From an uncultured Salinimicrobium sp. (lineage in GTDB: Bacteria > Bacteroidota > Bacteroidia > Flavobacteriales > Flavobacteriaceae): a DNA stretch of 64,000 nt. The position numbers and the translations under genes were made by a program. The stretch spans positions 1 through 64,000 of the forward strand of contig CAMPKA010000003.1 in NCBI GenBank assembly GCA_946887075.1, read 5' to 3'. The notes beneath the pieces are model-generated. The model searched no databases. It worked only from the letters and a program-made list of their open reading frames with translations, and had not been told where the DNA came from. Below are positions 7,339-15,711 of this stretch, in pieces. Numbering within the stretch: the stretch's first letter is position 1; each line of letters opens with the position of its first letter.

Positions 7339-8700
7339 TTGTACGCGATATTAGACATAGAAACTACTGGGGGGAAATACAATGAGGAAGGGATAACCGA
7401 GATCGCAGTGTATCGGTTCGACGGACATAGTGTGGTGGATCAGTTCATCAGCCTGGTGAATCCGGAGATCCCGATCCAACCCTTCGTCATCGGACTGACA
7501 GGAATCAATAACGAAATGCTGCGACATGCTCCAAAGTTTTACGAGGTTGCACGACGAATAGTGGAGATCACAGATGGGGCGACAATCGTGGCGCATAACG
7601 CAAAATTTGATTACCGGATTCTCCGCACTGAATTTCAGCGCCTGGGTTATGAATTCGAAAGGCAGAGCTTGTGCACGGTGGAACTGGCAAAAAAATTGAT
7701 CCCTGGCCATAAATCTTACAGCCTTGGAAAATTGGTGAAGGCTCTTGGAATTCCCCTGAGTGATCGGCACAGAGCGACAGGGGACGCTCAGGCTACCGTA
7801 AAGCTGTTTAAGATGCTCCTGGCCAAGGATAGTTCGAAAGAAATCCTCAGAAGCACCGTCCGAAACACCCCGAGGATTCATCTGGACACAAAACTGGTGG
7901 TCCTCCAGGAAAAACTTCCTCAAATAACCGGCGTCTACTACTTTCACAATGCAGATGGAGACATCATCTATATCGGCAAGAGTAAGAATATAAGGAAACG
8001 GGTCAACCAGCATTTTACCAGCGAAAACAGAAAATCGATGGAAATCCAGAAGGAGGTTTCATCCATAACGTATGAGGCTACCGGCAATGAGCTAAATGCG
8101 CTTCTCAAGGAGAACGAGGAAATCAAAAAGGTGAAGCCAAAGTACAATAAGGCCCTTACCAGGTCGATTTTCTCCTATGCCTTATACGCCTCGACAGACC
8201 ACCGCGGTTACCGAACCCTGAGAATCGGAAAATCGGACCGGCGCCGGAAGAGCATCACCTCCTTTATCAATCATCAGCAAGCAAGGGAAATGCTGGAAAA
8301 AATCGTCGAAGAACATGATCTGTGCCGGCTCTTGTCGGGTCTGGAAAAAGGGGAAGGCAGTTGTTTTAATCACAGCCTGAAGACTTGCGCAGGTGCCTGT
8401 ATAGGACAGGAACCGGCAACGGAGTACAACCTCCGGGTAGAGGAAGTTCTGAGGAAATACAGTTATGAGTCCCAGAATATGCTCGTGATCGATAAAGGGA
8501 GAGACCTGGATGAGAAGAGTGCGCTTTTGGTCGAAGAAGGAGTTTTCAAGGGTATAGGATTTTTTAACCTGAACCACCAGCTGAATAATCTGGATATTAT
8601 AAAATCGATCATAACCCCGATGAAAAGCGATCGAGATGCCCAGCATATCATTCAGAATTACCTCAGAAAAAACAACCGGCTTAAGGTGATACACCTATGA
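7339..8700 (+). CDS. DnaQ-like exonuclease fused to GIY-YIG nuclease domain
   Basis: A 453-residue two-domain nuclease. Residues 1-165 are a DEDDh 3'-5' exonuclease: ILDIETTGG (DxE motif I), VAHNAKFDYRIL (motif II) and HRATGDAQAT (H-x4-D motif III). Residues about 195-285 are a UvrC/Cho-like GIY-YIG domain: GVYYFHNADGDIIYIGKSKN followed by RKRVNQHF. The C-terminal third has a Cys-containing CAGACIG segment as in UvrC-type proteins. The architecture resembles the DnaQ-Cho fusions of other bacteria and suggests a role in DNA repair or proofreading. The start is TTG at 7339, since the exonuclease motif begins right after it. The protein is complete; substrate not proven. Confidence 0.88.
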   Translation: MYAILDIETTGGKYNEEGITEIAVYRFDGHSVVDQFISLVNPEIPIQPFVIGLTGINNEMLRHAPKFYEVARRIVEITDGATIVAHNAKFDYRILRTEFQRLGYEFERQSLCTVELAKKLIPGHKSYSLGKLVKALGIPLSDRHRATGDAQATVKLFKMLLAKDSSKEILRSTVRNTPRIHLDTKLVVLQEKLPQITGVYYFHNADGDIIYIGKSKNIRKRVNQHFTSENRKSMEIQKEVSSITYEATGNELNALLKENEEIKKVKPKYNKALTRSIFSYALYASTDHRGYRTLRIGKSDRRRKSITSFINHQQAREMLEKIVEEHDLCRLLSGLEKGEGSCFNHSLKTCAGACIGQEPATEYNLRVEEVLRKYSYESQNMLVIDKGRDLDEKSALLVEEGVFKGIGFFNLNHQLNNLDIIKSIITPMKSDRDAQHIIQNYLRKNNRLKVIHL

Positions 8701-8766
8701 CTGGGATTTTGAAAATTCTTGAAACCTCTGCCACATTAGTATTTACCCTCACGGAAAAAACAGATC

Positions 8767-9597
8767 TTGAAGCAGACCAAAACGAAATCCTGGAGAGCTA
8801 AGATTCATGAAGTTATCTATGAAGCGGATACTCCTGCAGGAAAATTCTTTGATATTGCCCTGCTCCTTGTAATTCTCCTGAGCATCGCCCTGGTCATTAT
8901 GGAGACCATTCCTCCCCTCAATGAAAGATACTACTGGGAGTTCTATGCAGCCGAATGGATCATCACCATTATTTTTACCATAGAATACGTGCTCCGGATC
9001 ATCGCCATCCGCAGGCCTTCCAAATATATCTTCAGCTTCTACGGGATCGTAGATCTTCTTTCTACCATACCCACCTATCTGGCCTTCCTCGGGGGAGGTC
9101 ACAACTTCTTGTTCGCTGTTCGGTCCCTGCGATTGCTCCGGATATTTCGGATTCTTAAGATCACCAGATATGTCGGAGAATCAGTCAAACTCAAAAACGC
9201 CCTGGTTAACTCCAGGCCAAAAATCCTGGTTTTTCTTTTCGCGGTGGTGGTGTTATGTTTCATCCTGGGGACCTTGATGTATCTTGTAGAAGGTCCGGAA
9301 AATGGATTCACAAGTATTCCAACCGGAATATACTGGTGTATTGTAACGCTTACCACTGTAGGTTTCGGAGACATCCATCCCGTCACCCCATTGGGAAGAT
9401 TTATCGCTTCCCTTATCATGATCACAGGCTATGGAATCATAGCAGTCCCAACAGGAATCGTCAGTGCGGAGTATTCGAAAAGGATGTCGGAAAAACAAGT
9501 ACACCTGAATACCCAGGTCTGTCCCCACTGCAACGAGTCGAGACATCTTGATAATGCAAAATTCTGCCATAACTGCGGAAATTCCCTTAATGACTGA
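8767..9597 (+). CDS. Voltage-gated potassium channel with C-terminal zinc ribbon
   Basis: A 276-residue six-segment ion channel of the Kv/KvAP-like family in the inner membrane. S1 is near residues 30-48, S2 near 63-82; S4 is the arginine-rich RSLRLLRIFRILKITRY near 119-135; the pore helix and selectivity filter TLTTVGFGD lie near 196-204, followed by S6. The last 40 residues carry two CxxC pairs (CPHCN and CHNC), a rubredoxin-like zinc ribbon, so a cytosolic metal-binding tail follows the pore. Start TTG at 8767 gives the full amphipathic N-terminus. Its end overlaps miaA by 8 bases. Confidence 0.9.
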   Translation: MKQTKTKSWRAKIHEVIYEADTPAGKFFDIALLLVILLSIALVIMETIPPLNERYYWEFYAAEWIITIIFTIEYVLRIIAIRRPSKYIFSFYGIVDLLSTIPTYLAFLGGGHNFLFAVRSLRLLRIFRILKITRYVGESVKLKNALVNSRPKILVFLFAVVVLCFILGTLMYLVEGPENGFTSIPTGIYWCIVTLTTVGFGDIHPVTPLGRFIASLIMITGYGIIAVPTGIVSAEYSKRMSEKQVHLNTQVCPHCNESRHLDNAKFCHNCGNSLND

Positions 9598-10507
9598 GAA
9601 GTTCCTGATAGCGATCTCCGGGCCCACGGCCATTGGCAAGACCACTCTAGGAGTAAAACTGGCAGAACATTTTTCAACTGAGATTATATCAGCAGATTCC
9701 CGCCAATTCTACAGAGAAATGGCTATCGGCACTGCAGTACCCACTCCCCAGGAGCTAGCACGTGTAAAACATCATTTTATCCAGCACATCTCTATAGAAG
9801 AGGACTATTCAGTGGGTGACTATGAGCGGGATGCGCTGAAACGCCTTTCTGAAATTTTCGACCGAAACGACGTGGCCGTTATGGTCGGCGGCAGCGGACT
9901 TTATATGAATGCTGTAATCAAAGGTTTAGACGATTTTCCAGAACCCCGACCCGGAGTCAGGGAAGATCTCAACAGGGCATTCCGGGAAAGCGGGATTAGG
10001 GCCCTCCAGGAAGAGCTGCGAACGAAGGATCCGGATTATTTCCGGGAGGTTGATCTACAAAATCCTCATCGGTTGATCCGGGCCTTGGAAATTTGCCGCA
10101 GTTCAGGGAAACCTTACTCCTCCTTTAGAGGAAAAAAACATTCCTCCCGGCCCTTTAGCACCATCCAGGTAGGCCTGACGGCGAGCAGGGAGCTCATCTA
10201 TGATCGCATCAACAGGCGCGTAGACGGCATGATGGCTGCCGGTCTGCAGAAGGAAGCGGAAAGGCTTTTCAAGAGGCGTCATCTCAACGCCTTAAATACT
10301 GTCGGGTATAAGGAAATGTTCTCCCATCTGGAGGGTCAATGGACTATGGAAAAGGCTGTTGAGGAGATCAAAAAGAATACGAGAAGATTTGCTAAAAGAC
10401 AATTAACCTGGTTCAGAAAGGAGCCTGGTATTCATTGGTTCGGACCGGAAACCCCGGATGAGGATATCCTGGCCTTTATTCACGAGCAAATCACTCATTC
10501 CGAATGA
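9590..10507 (+). CDS. miaA: tRNA dimethylallyltransferase MiaA
   Basis: A 305-residue enzyme that transfers dimethylallyl to A37 of tRNAs reading UNN codons. The P-loop ISGPTAIGKTTLGVKLA begins near residue 8; SADSRQFYREMAIGTA near 35-50 and HHFIQHISIEEDYSVGDYE near 63-81 are family blocks, with GGSGLYMNAVIKGLD near 103. An upstream in-frame ATG (9548) would lie inside the channel gene; the ATG at 9590 places the P-loop correctly. Its stop overlaps the end of the convergent HYR gene by 17 bases. Confidence 0.95.
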   Translation: MTEKFLIAISGPTAIGKTTLGVKLAEHFSTEIISADSRQFYREMAIGTAVPTPQELARVKHHFIQHISIEEDYSVGDYERDALKRLSEIFDRNDVAVMVGGSGLYMNAVIKGLDDFPEPRPGVREDLNRAFRESGIRALQEELRTKDPDYFREVDLQNPHRLIRALEICRSSGKPYSSFRGKKHSSRPFSTIQVGLTASRELIYDRINRRVDGMMAAGLQKEAERLFKRRHLNALNTVGYKEMFSHLEGQWTMEKAVEEIKKNTRRFAKRQLTWFRKEPGIHWFGPETPDEDILAFIHEQITHSE

Positions 10508-13500
10508 TAGCCCGACGGATGAAGATCTCGTCCTTAGCATATAGTTTTATGGTATAGACCCCTGATTGGAATTCGGTAAGATCAAACCTGTATACCATTT
10601 TTGGTCCGTCGGGCTTTTCGAGTTTTCGCGCAAAAAGAAACCTGCCCCTGGCATCAAAAACTTCTGCACGTTCAAGGATGATCTTGCGGGTTCCCGTAAT
10701 ATTGAATATTCCTTCGTTGGGGTTTGGATAAAGCAATAAAAAAACTTCCTCAAGGGGTGGCTCGACAGGTCCCGCGTTGCAACGCTCTTCAGGATCTATT
10801 ATCGTAACCGGAATCTGACAAGACCCGCTTTCTTCCGGAGTGGAATAGGTCAGGGTCACTATTGTGGTGCCAAGGTCCTCACAGGTGAATTCCTCTTTGT
10901 CAACGGAAAACTGTACACTCGCCCCCCCACTGAACAGATCTCTCGGATTGAGCTTTGCGTGGCCTTCTGGATCCAGCTCCAGGGTCAGAGCCTCAACACA
11001 GGTAAAGGGATCCGGACTGGCTTCATAGGCGCGTACCTGTAGTGGTACCAGACAGGTGCTCACATTGCCTGACTGATCGGTTACAGTAAGGCTGATTTCC
11101 TGCTGGCCTATATCGGCGGTGGAAAAAGCGTTTCTGCTCAGTACAGCATCAGCAATTCCACAGTTGTCATAAGCCTTGCTCAGGAGGTCCTCCGCCTTAA
11201 CTACAGCTTTTCCCTCAGAATTGAGGGTCAGCGTGTACTCCTCCAGGCATACTATTTCTGGTGGCGTATCGTCGATAACCGTCAATTCGGCCTCACAAGT
11301 TCCATTAAAATCTCCAGTGTAGGTTATCGTAAGGGTGTGGGTACCGATATCCGCACAGGTAAAATGGCTTTGGCTTATTTCGAATTCCAGTTCGGCCTCT
11401 CCAGGATAATAAACTGAAATATTGAGTTCCCCGTTTGACTTCAATGCTATCGTCGTGGGTTCAGGGCATTTGAAACCCTCAGAAATACCTTCGTAAGGTT
11501 CCACCTGAACCGTTGTCACACACTGATTCTCATTTCCTGCAGCATCCCTGACGGTAACGGTCACAGGCTGACTTCCCAGGTGTTCCTCGGTGAAGCTGGA
11601 TTTGGACACTTCCGCCTGGACGATACCGCAGTTGTCTTCAAATTGAGCCAACATTTCTGGAGTAATAGTAGCTGTCCCTTCAGCATCCAGATTAATAGAA
11701 ATCGGCGTACATGATATCTCCGGCTTAAGATTGTCCACCACTTCAAAATCAAACTGGCAGGTTGCCCGGAGGTCTCCTGAGGTAGCTATGATTTCAATCG
11801 TGGTCCTGCTGGTTACCAGCGTTCCAGGTGGAGGGTTCTGAGTGACGACCGCATCAGGATTTGTTACCTGTGTCTTGCTCCGAAAATCCGGAACCTCCAC
11901 AGCACAATTTTCTTCTAAAAATCCCGTCTGCGCCTTAGGGCAGTTGATTAAAAAGGAACTGGTTGCCTGCAGATTCAGCTGAAAGGAACATAGCGTCTCA
12001 TTTCCAGCCATGTCGACGGCAACTATCTCAATCTCCTGCGAATTGGAAATGACGGTGCCCGGAGCAGGAACCTGACGAACTGAAAATCCACAGTTATCAC
12101 TGATCTCGAGCATCGAAGAGAGATCAGGGACTTCATAACCGAATTCCGGATCATAAGAAAAAGAAAGTTCGGTAATACAGGTTATGGCTGGAGGCATGTC
12201 ATCCTCCAGTTCGACCCAGAAGGTGCAGGAGTCTGTCTCTCCTGAGCTCCCTGTAGCCGTAATCTTCACCTCTGTTCTACCTGTAATGACAGATCCCGGC
12301 GCAGGTAACTGGGCTAAGGTCACAGGCTCCCCATCCGTTTCGACTTGCTGGGTGTAATCCGGAAGTTCCGCCTCGCAATTCTCACCTAATGTCAGCTGAT
12401 CGGTCTCTGGACAAGAAGTGATCATTAGTGGCTCCTTTTCCTGGAGAATAACCTTAAATTCACAGGTCGTAGAAGAGCGATTTCCAGCAGGATCCTCTAA
12501 CCACAGCTTCACCGTCTCTGTCTCTGTGATCCTGGTGCCCGGCGATGGACTTTGGACTATTTCGAAGGAACAATTATCAGCCCCCGTGATCCTGGAGGAG
12601 AAATCCGGGATTTCATAACTTTCTCCTGAAGACATGGAAACGATGACCTCACTTGCGTCACAGGAGAGAATTTGCGGAAGGTTCTGATCCACCACGGGAA
12701 TCTCAAAAACGCATTCCCCAATGAAAGTCTTGTCAGGATCATTAGCTTCACCATGGTATACCCTGATCTTCACATTCAGCGTATCTCCATCAAGGACCTC
12801 CGTTTGCTCCGTGGTAATACCATCGACAAAGTTCTTTTCGTTTATGATGAGATGGGAAAAATCTCTTTGTTCATATTGACAGTTCTCATCCACCTTGACG
12901 GTTTCCCCTTCGGCTGAGGCGCATTCGAAACTGGGTTCTGCTGGAGACAACGCCACTTCAAACGAGCAGGAAACTGATTCGTTTCCATATTCATCGTATG
13001 CGAAAATATGGATGTAGGTACCCTCTGTTATTTCCGTTCCAGGAAGGATAGATTGGGTCAAACGAATTTCTTGTACACTTGTGCAGTTATCGCGCACAGA
13101 AACATCATTTCTGTAGTCGGGAACCCGGTAGACCCCGTCGACTGGTTCAATATAATGAACTTCGTTGTCGATACAGGTCGTGAACTTCGGAGCCTCATTA
13201 TCTGTAACAATTACCTGAAACTCGCAACTGGCGACATTTCCTGCTGCATCTCTAGCTTCGAACTTTACAGGATGGCTTCCTAACTCGAAAAAACTCCCGG
13301 GAGTCATCCCCGCAATTTGGGTGACGACAACACCACCGGAATTATCTGTTGCCAGAGGTTTCTCAAAATTGACAACGGCACCACATTCTCCAGGGTCCGC
13401 AGAAAATTCAACATTTACACAATTTTTAAAGACTGGAGCTTCATTGTCCGCAATTTCCTCAACATTAACCACAACCGTAACCGAACAGCTCGATGTCTGA

Positions 13501-14846
13501 CCCTGTTCATCTGTTACCGTTAGCATTGTAGTCACTTGACCTACATCTTCCTCAGTGAAGGAATCTTTGCTTAATGATAGCGTCACCTCTCCACACTGAT
13601 CCCAACTTCCGTTGTCTAAGGCATCAGGTTCTAAAATTACAGTCTCTCCGGGAGGAACGTTGATCGTATGAGTCCCTACACAAGCCGCTACTGGATCAGT
13701 AACATCTGCCGAAGGTGTCCGAGCGTATATCTCCAGATCGAACTCCATCTTTTCTGGAATATAGCCAAGAAAAGTCGAATTTCCGTACAACATGGCATTG
13801 TTTACATACATCCGATCACAGGAGTTAAAAGCGATATCTACTGGAAAATCAATCCTCTCCTTGTAGAATTTTTGGAAGGTAAGATTTGGAGAGAAAATTT
13901 TGATCCCAAATTTTTCTTCTTCGATACCCTGGTCAATTTTTTCGGCCATTTCAAGCAGTTCTTTAGTTTCCATGTTCAAAAACCGAGTAAAATCTATAAG
14001 TCCAGCATATTCTATCACATGTATATAATCGAAGACGTCGATTTCAATACTTCCAGGAGAAACGACTCCTTCGAGTTGCCCGATCCTCGAAAGCTCCTGG
14101 TTAAAAATGACTACTTCATCCTCAGCGCCAGCCTGAGCCACGAACACATCTCCTTTTGAATTCACCGCGATCCGGAAGGGCATTTCCACCGCCGTGGTCA
14201 TGGCCTCCTCTACCCCCGTTGTTTTATTAACGATTCTGACCTGCCCGGAAGGAGTGCTTTCAGGACCCTGTTTTCCGTCATTGTATTCCGCTACATAGAG
14301 ATTTTCTTCATCGACGGCAATTCCCATGGGTCGGAAATAAGATGTATAGATCGTTTCTATCAGAGTCCCAGTACTATCAAAAATCAAGATCCGGCCATTG
14401 TCCCTAAAATCCTCTCCGGCTGCTTCAAAATCTGCAATATATATTAGCCCATCCTCATCCACAGCAATATCAGTAGGGCTGTTAAGCCCATTGATAAAGT
14501 TTCCATCCAGGAGATTTCCATCGGCGTCACGTTTTTCAACACCTTTCCCGAAAGTAAGAGTATACACATTTCCAACCGGATCTGTGGCTATGGCAATTGT
14601 CAAGTCATCTGTATTAGCAGACGGAGGAAAAAGAGTTGCCCGGACGGTGGGAAGAGATTTCCCAAAGAGAAATTCATATTCAGGAACCTGATCTTCCCTG
14701 GTCTGGCCAAACAATACTTTAGGCATGATGACCAGGAATATTATAATCAGGTACAGCAGCGTTGGTTGAGCACTAGAAGTATATCCGAAAAGGTGCCGCT
14801 TAAGGTCGGCAATGTTCAGGGTAGGGTATATTCGGACTCTCCTCAT
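10491..14846 (-). CDS. Giant HYR-repeat cell-surface protein with T9SS sorting tail
   Basis: A 1451-residue secreted protein. A long basic N-region (about 30 residues) precedes a hydrophobic signal ending FGQ near residue 48. Residues roughly 60-350 form an NHL-like beta-propeller (repeats such as PTDIAVDEDGLIYIADFE). Then come about a dozen immunoglobulin-like HYR/hyalin-type repeats, each with two cysteines and a DNCG or DxxGN core. The last 80 residues (LLYPNPNEGIFNITGTRKI ... SGVYTIKLYAKDE) are a type A C-terminal sorting domain for type IX secretion. The start at 14846 is preferred over TTG at 14867 because that TTG is part of the -7 box TATCTTTG. Probably surface adhesin; ligand unknown. 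Confidence 0.88.
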   Translation of the reverse strand: MRRVRIYPTLNIADLKRHLFGYTSSAQPTLLYLIIIFLVIMPKVLFGQTREDQVPEYEFLFGKSLPTVRATLFPPSANTDDLTIAIATDPVGNVYTLTFGKGVEKRDADGNLLDGNFINGLNSPTDIAVDEDGLIYIADFEAAGEDFRDNGRILIFDSTGTLIETIYTSYFRPMGIAVDEENLYVAEYNDGKQGPESTPSGQVRIVNKTTGVEEAMTTAVEMPFRIAVNSKGDVFVAQAGAEDEVVIFNQELSRIGQLEGVVSPGSIEIDVFDYIHVIEYAGLIDFTRFLNMETKELLEMAEKIDQGIEEEKFGIKIFSPNLTFQKFYKERIDFPVDIAFNSCDRMYVNNAMLYGNSTFLGYIPEKMEFDLEIYARTPSADVTDPVAACVGTHTINVPPGETVILEPDALDNGSWDQCGEVTLSLSKDSFTEEDVGQVTTMLTVTDEQGQTSSCSVTVVVNVEEIADNEAPVFKNCVNVEFSADPGECGAVVNFEKPLATDNSGGVVVTQIAGMTPGSFFELGSHPVKFEARDAAGNVASCEFQVIVTDNEAPKFTTCIDNEVHYIEPVDGVYRVPDYRNDVSVRDNCTSVQEIRLTQSILPGTEITEGTYIHIFAYDEYGNESVSCSFEVALSPAEPSFECASAEGETVKVDENCQYEQRDFSHLIINEKNFVDGITTEQTEVLDGDTLNVKIRVYHGEANDPDKTFIGECVFEIPVVDQNLPQILSCDASEVIVSMSSGESYEIPDFSSRITGADNCSFEIVQSPSPGTRITETETVKLWLEDPAGNRSSTTCEFKVILQEKEPLMITSCPETDQLTLGENCEAELPDYTQQVETDGEPVTLAQLPAPGSVITGRTEVKITATGSSGETDSCTFWVELEDDMPPAITCITELSFSYDPEFGYEVPDLSSMLEISDNCGFSVRQVPAPGTVISNSQEIEIVAVDMAGNETLCSFQLNLQATSSFLINCPKAQTGFLEENCAVEVPDFRSKTQVTNPDAVVTQNPPPGTLVTSRTTIEIIATSGDLRATCQFDFEVVDNLKPEISCTPISINLDAEGTATITPEMLAQFEDNCGIVQAEVSKSSFTEEHLGSQPVTVTVRDAAGNENQCVTTVQVEPYEGISEGFKCPEPTTIALKSNGELNISVYYPGEAELEFEISQSHFTCADIGTHTLTITYTGDFNGTCEAELTVIDDTPPEIVCLEEYTLTLNSEGKAVVKAEDLLSKAYDNCGIADAVLSRNAFSTADIGQQEISLTVTDQSGNVSTCLVPLQVRAYEASPDPFTCVEALTLELDPEGHAKLNPRDLFSGGASVQFSVDKEEFTCEDLGTTIVTLTYSTPEESGSCQIPVTIIDPEERCNAGPVEPPLEEVFLLLYPNPNEGIFNITGTRKIILERAEVFDARGRFLFARKLEKPDGPKMVYRFDLTEFQSGVYTIKLYAKDEIFIRRAIIRNE

Positions 14847-14864
14847 TCCATGAAGATAATTGAA

Positions 14865-14872
14865 CAAAGATA
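14865..14872 (-). promoter_or_regulatory. -7 promoter box TATCTTTG for the HYR gene
   Basis: Minus-strand TATCTTTG fits TAnnTTTG and lies 18 nt before the ATG at 14846. It overlaps the alternative TTG start, which argues against that start. Confidence 0.45.
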
Positions 14873-14912
14873 GGAAAGGAAGAAAGAAGAGCTTTAAAAG
14901 AGATTGTTAACG

Positions 14913-14954
14913 AAAAACAGGGAACATTATCCCTTATGGCGCGGATAATGTCCC
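14913..14954 (-). terminator. Intrinsic terminator of the two-component operon
   Basis: Minus-strand stem GGG+ACATTATC pairs with GATAATGT+CCC (11 bp with one bulged base, 12-nt loop) and is followed on the minus strand by TGTTTTTCG. It lies 32 bases after the response-regulator stop. Confidence 0.7.
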
Positions 14955-14985
14955 TATTCTTTGAAAACTGAAATTTATACGAGTG

Positions 14986-15708
14986 CTAACTCTGGGCCTC
15001 TTCTTTGTTCCTGATGACCAGCCGGAAGCCCTCTCCGTGGATATTCAGGATTTCGACGTTTTCGTCTTTCTTGAGATATTTTCTCAGCTTTGCGATGTAG
15101 ACATCCATACTTCGGGAAGTGAAGTAGTTATCATCCCTCCAGATCTTGGTCAAGGCAAGCTCCCGGGGCATCAGATCGTTTTCATGTAGCGCCAGAAGCC
15201 GGAGAAGCTCATTTTCCTTAGGCGACAATTTGGCCGGTTCTTCATCGCGGAAGGTGAGAAACCTCAATTTTGAGTTCAGGTGAAAATCTCCGATCTGGAA
15301 TTCGAATTGTTTGCTGTCCGCCACGCTGTCCGTTGCCTTGCGCTGCATGATTGCCTTGATCTTCATCAGAAGAACCTCGCTATCAAAGGGTTTGTTCAGA
15401 TAGTCGTCAGCTCCCACCTTGTAACCTTTCAAGACATCTTCTTTCATAGCCTTAGCGGTGAGGAAAATGATCGGAATTTCCTCATTTTTCTCCCTGATCT
15501 CTTTTGCCAGGGTAAAGCCATCTTTGTATGGCATCATGACATCGAGGATACAAAGATCAAAATCATCCTTTTTGAACTTTTCGAATCCTTCCATTCCGTT
15601 CTTGGCATGGGTGACTTCATAGTCATTCATCGCCAGGTAATCCTTCAGAACCGTTCCAAAATTTGGATCGTCTTCAACAAGCAGAATCTTCTTATTTTCA
15701 GTTTCCAT
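14986..15708 (-). CDS. OmpR/PhoB-family response regulator (RprY-like)
   Basis: A 240-residue DNA-binding response regulator. The receiver domain (residues 5-120) has the acidic pair EDD near 12, phosphoacceptor Asp in CILDVMMPYKDG near 54, the Thr of IIFLTAK near 83 and the Lys of YLNKPFDSE near 105. Residues 135-235 form a winged-helix effector domain with recognition-helix region SRSMDVYIAKLRKYL. It is encoded 3 bases after the stop of the histidine kinase, so the two form one operon, as in the RprX/RprY systems of Bacteroidota; naming by orthology is tentative. A terminator follows. Confidence 0.9.
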   Translation of the reverse strand: METENKKILLVEDDPNFGTVLKDYLAMNDYEVTHAKNGMEGFEKFKKDDFDLCILDVMMPYKDGFTLAKEIREKNEEIPIIFLTAKAMKEDVLKGYKVGADDYLNKPFDSEVLLMKIKAIMQRKATDSVADSKQFEFQIGDFHLNSKLRFLTFRDEEPAKLSPKENELLRLLALHENDLMPRELALTKIWRDDNYFTSRSMDVYIAKLRKYLKKDENVEILNIHGEGFRLVIRNKEEAQS

Positions 15709-15711
15709 AAA

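Noticed and set aside
14867..14867. TTG at 14867 as start of the HYR gene
   Set aside because: The TTG is part of the -7 box TATCTTTG, so a transcript starting at the normal distance would not contain it.
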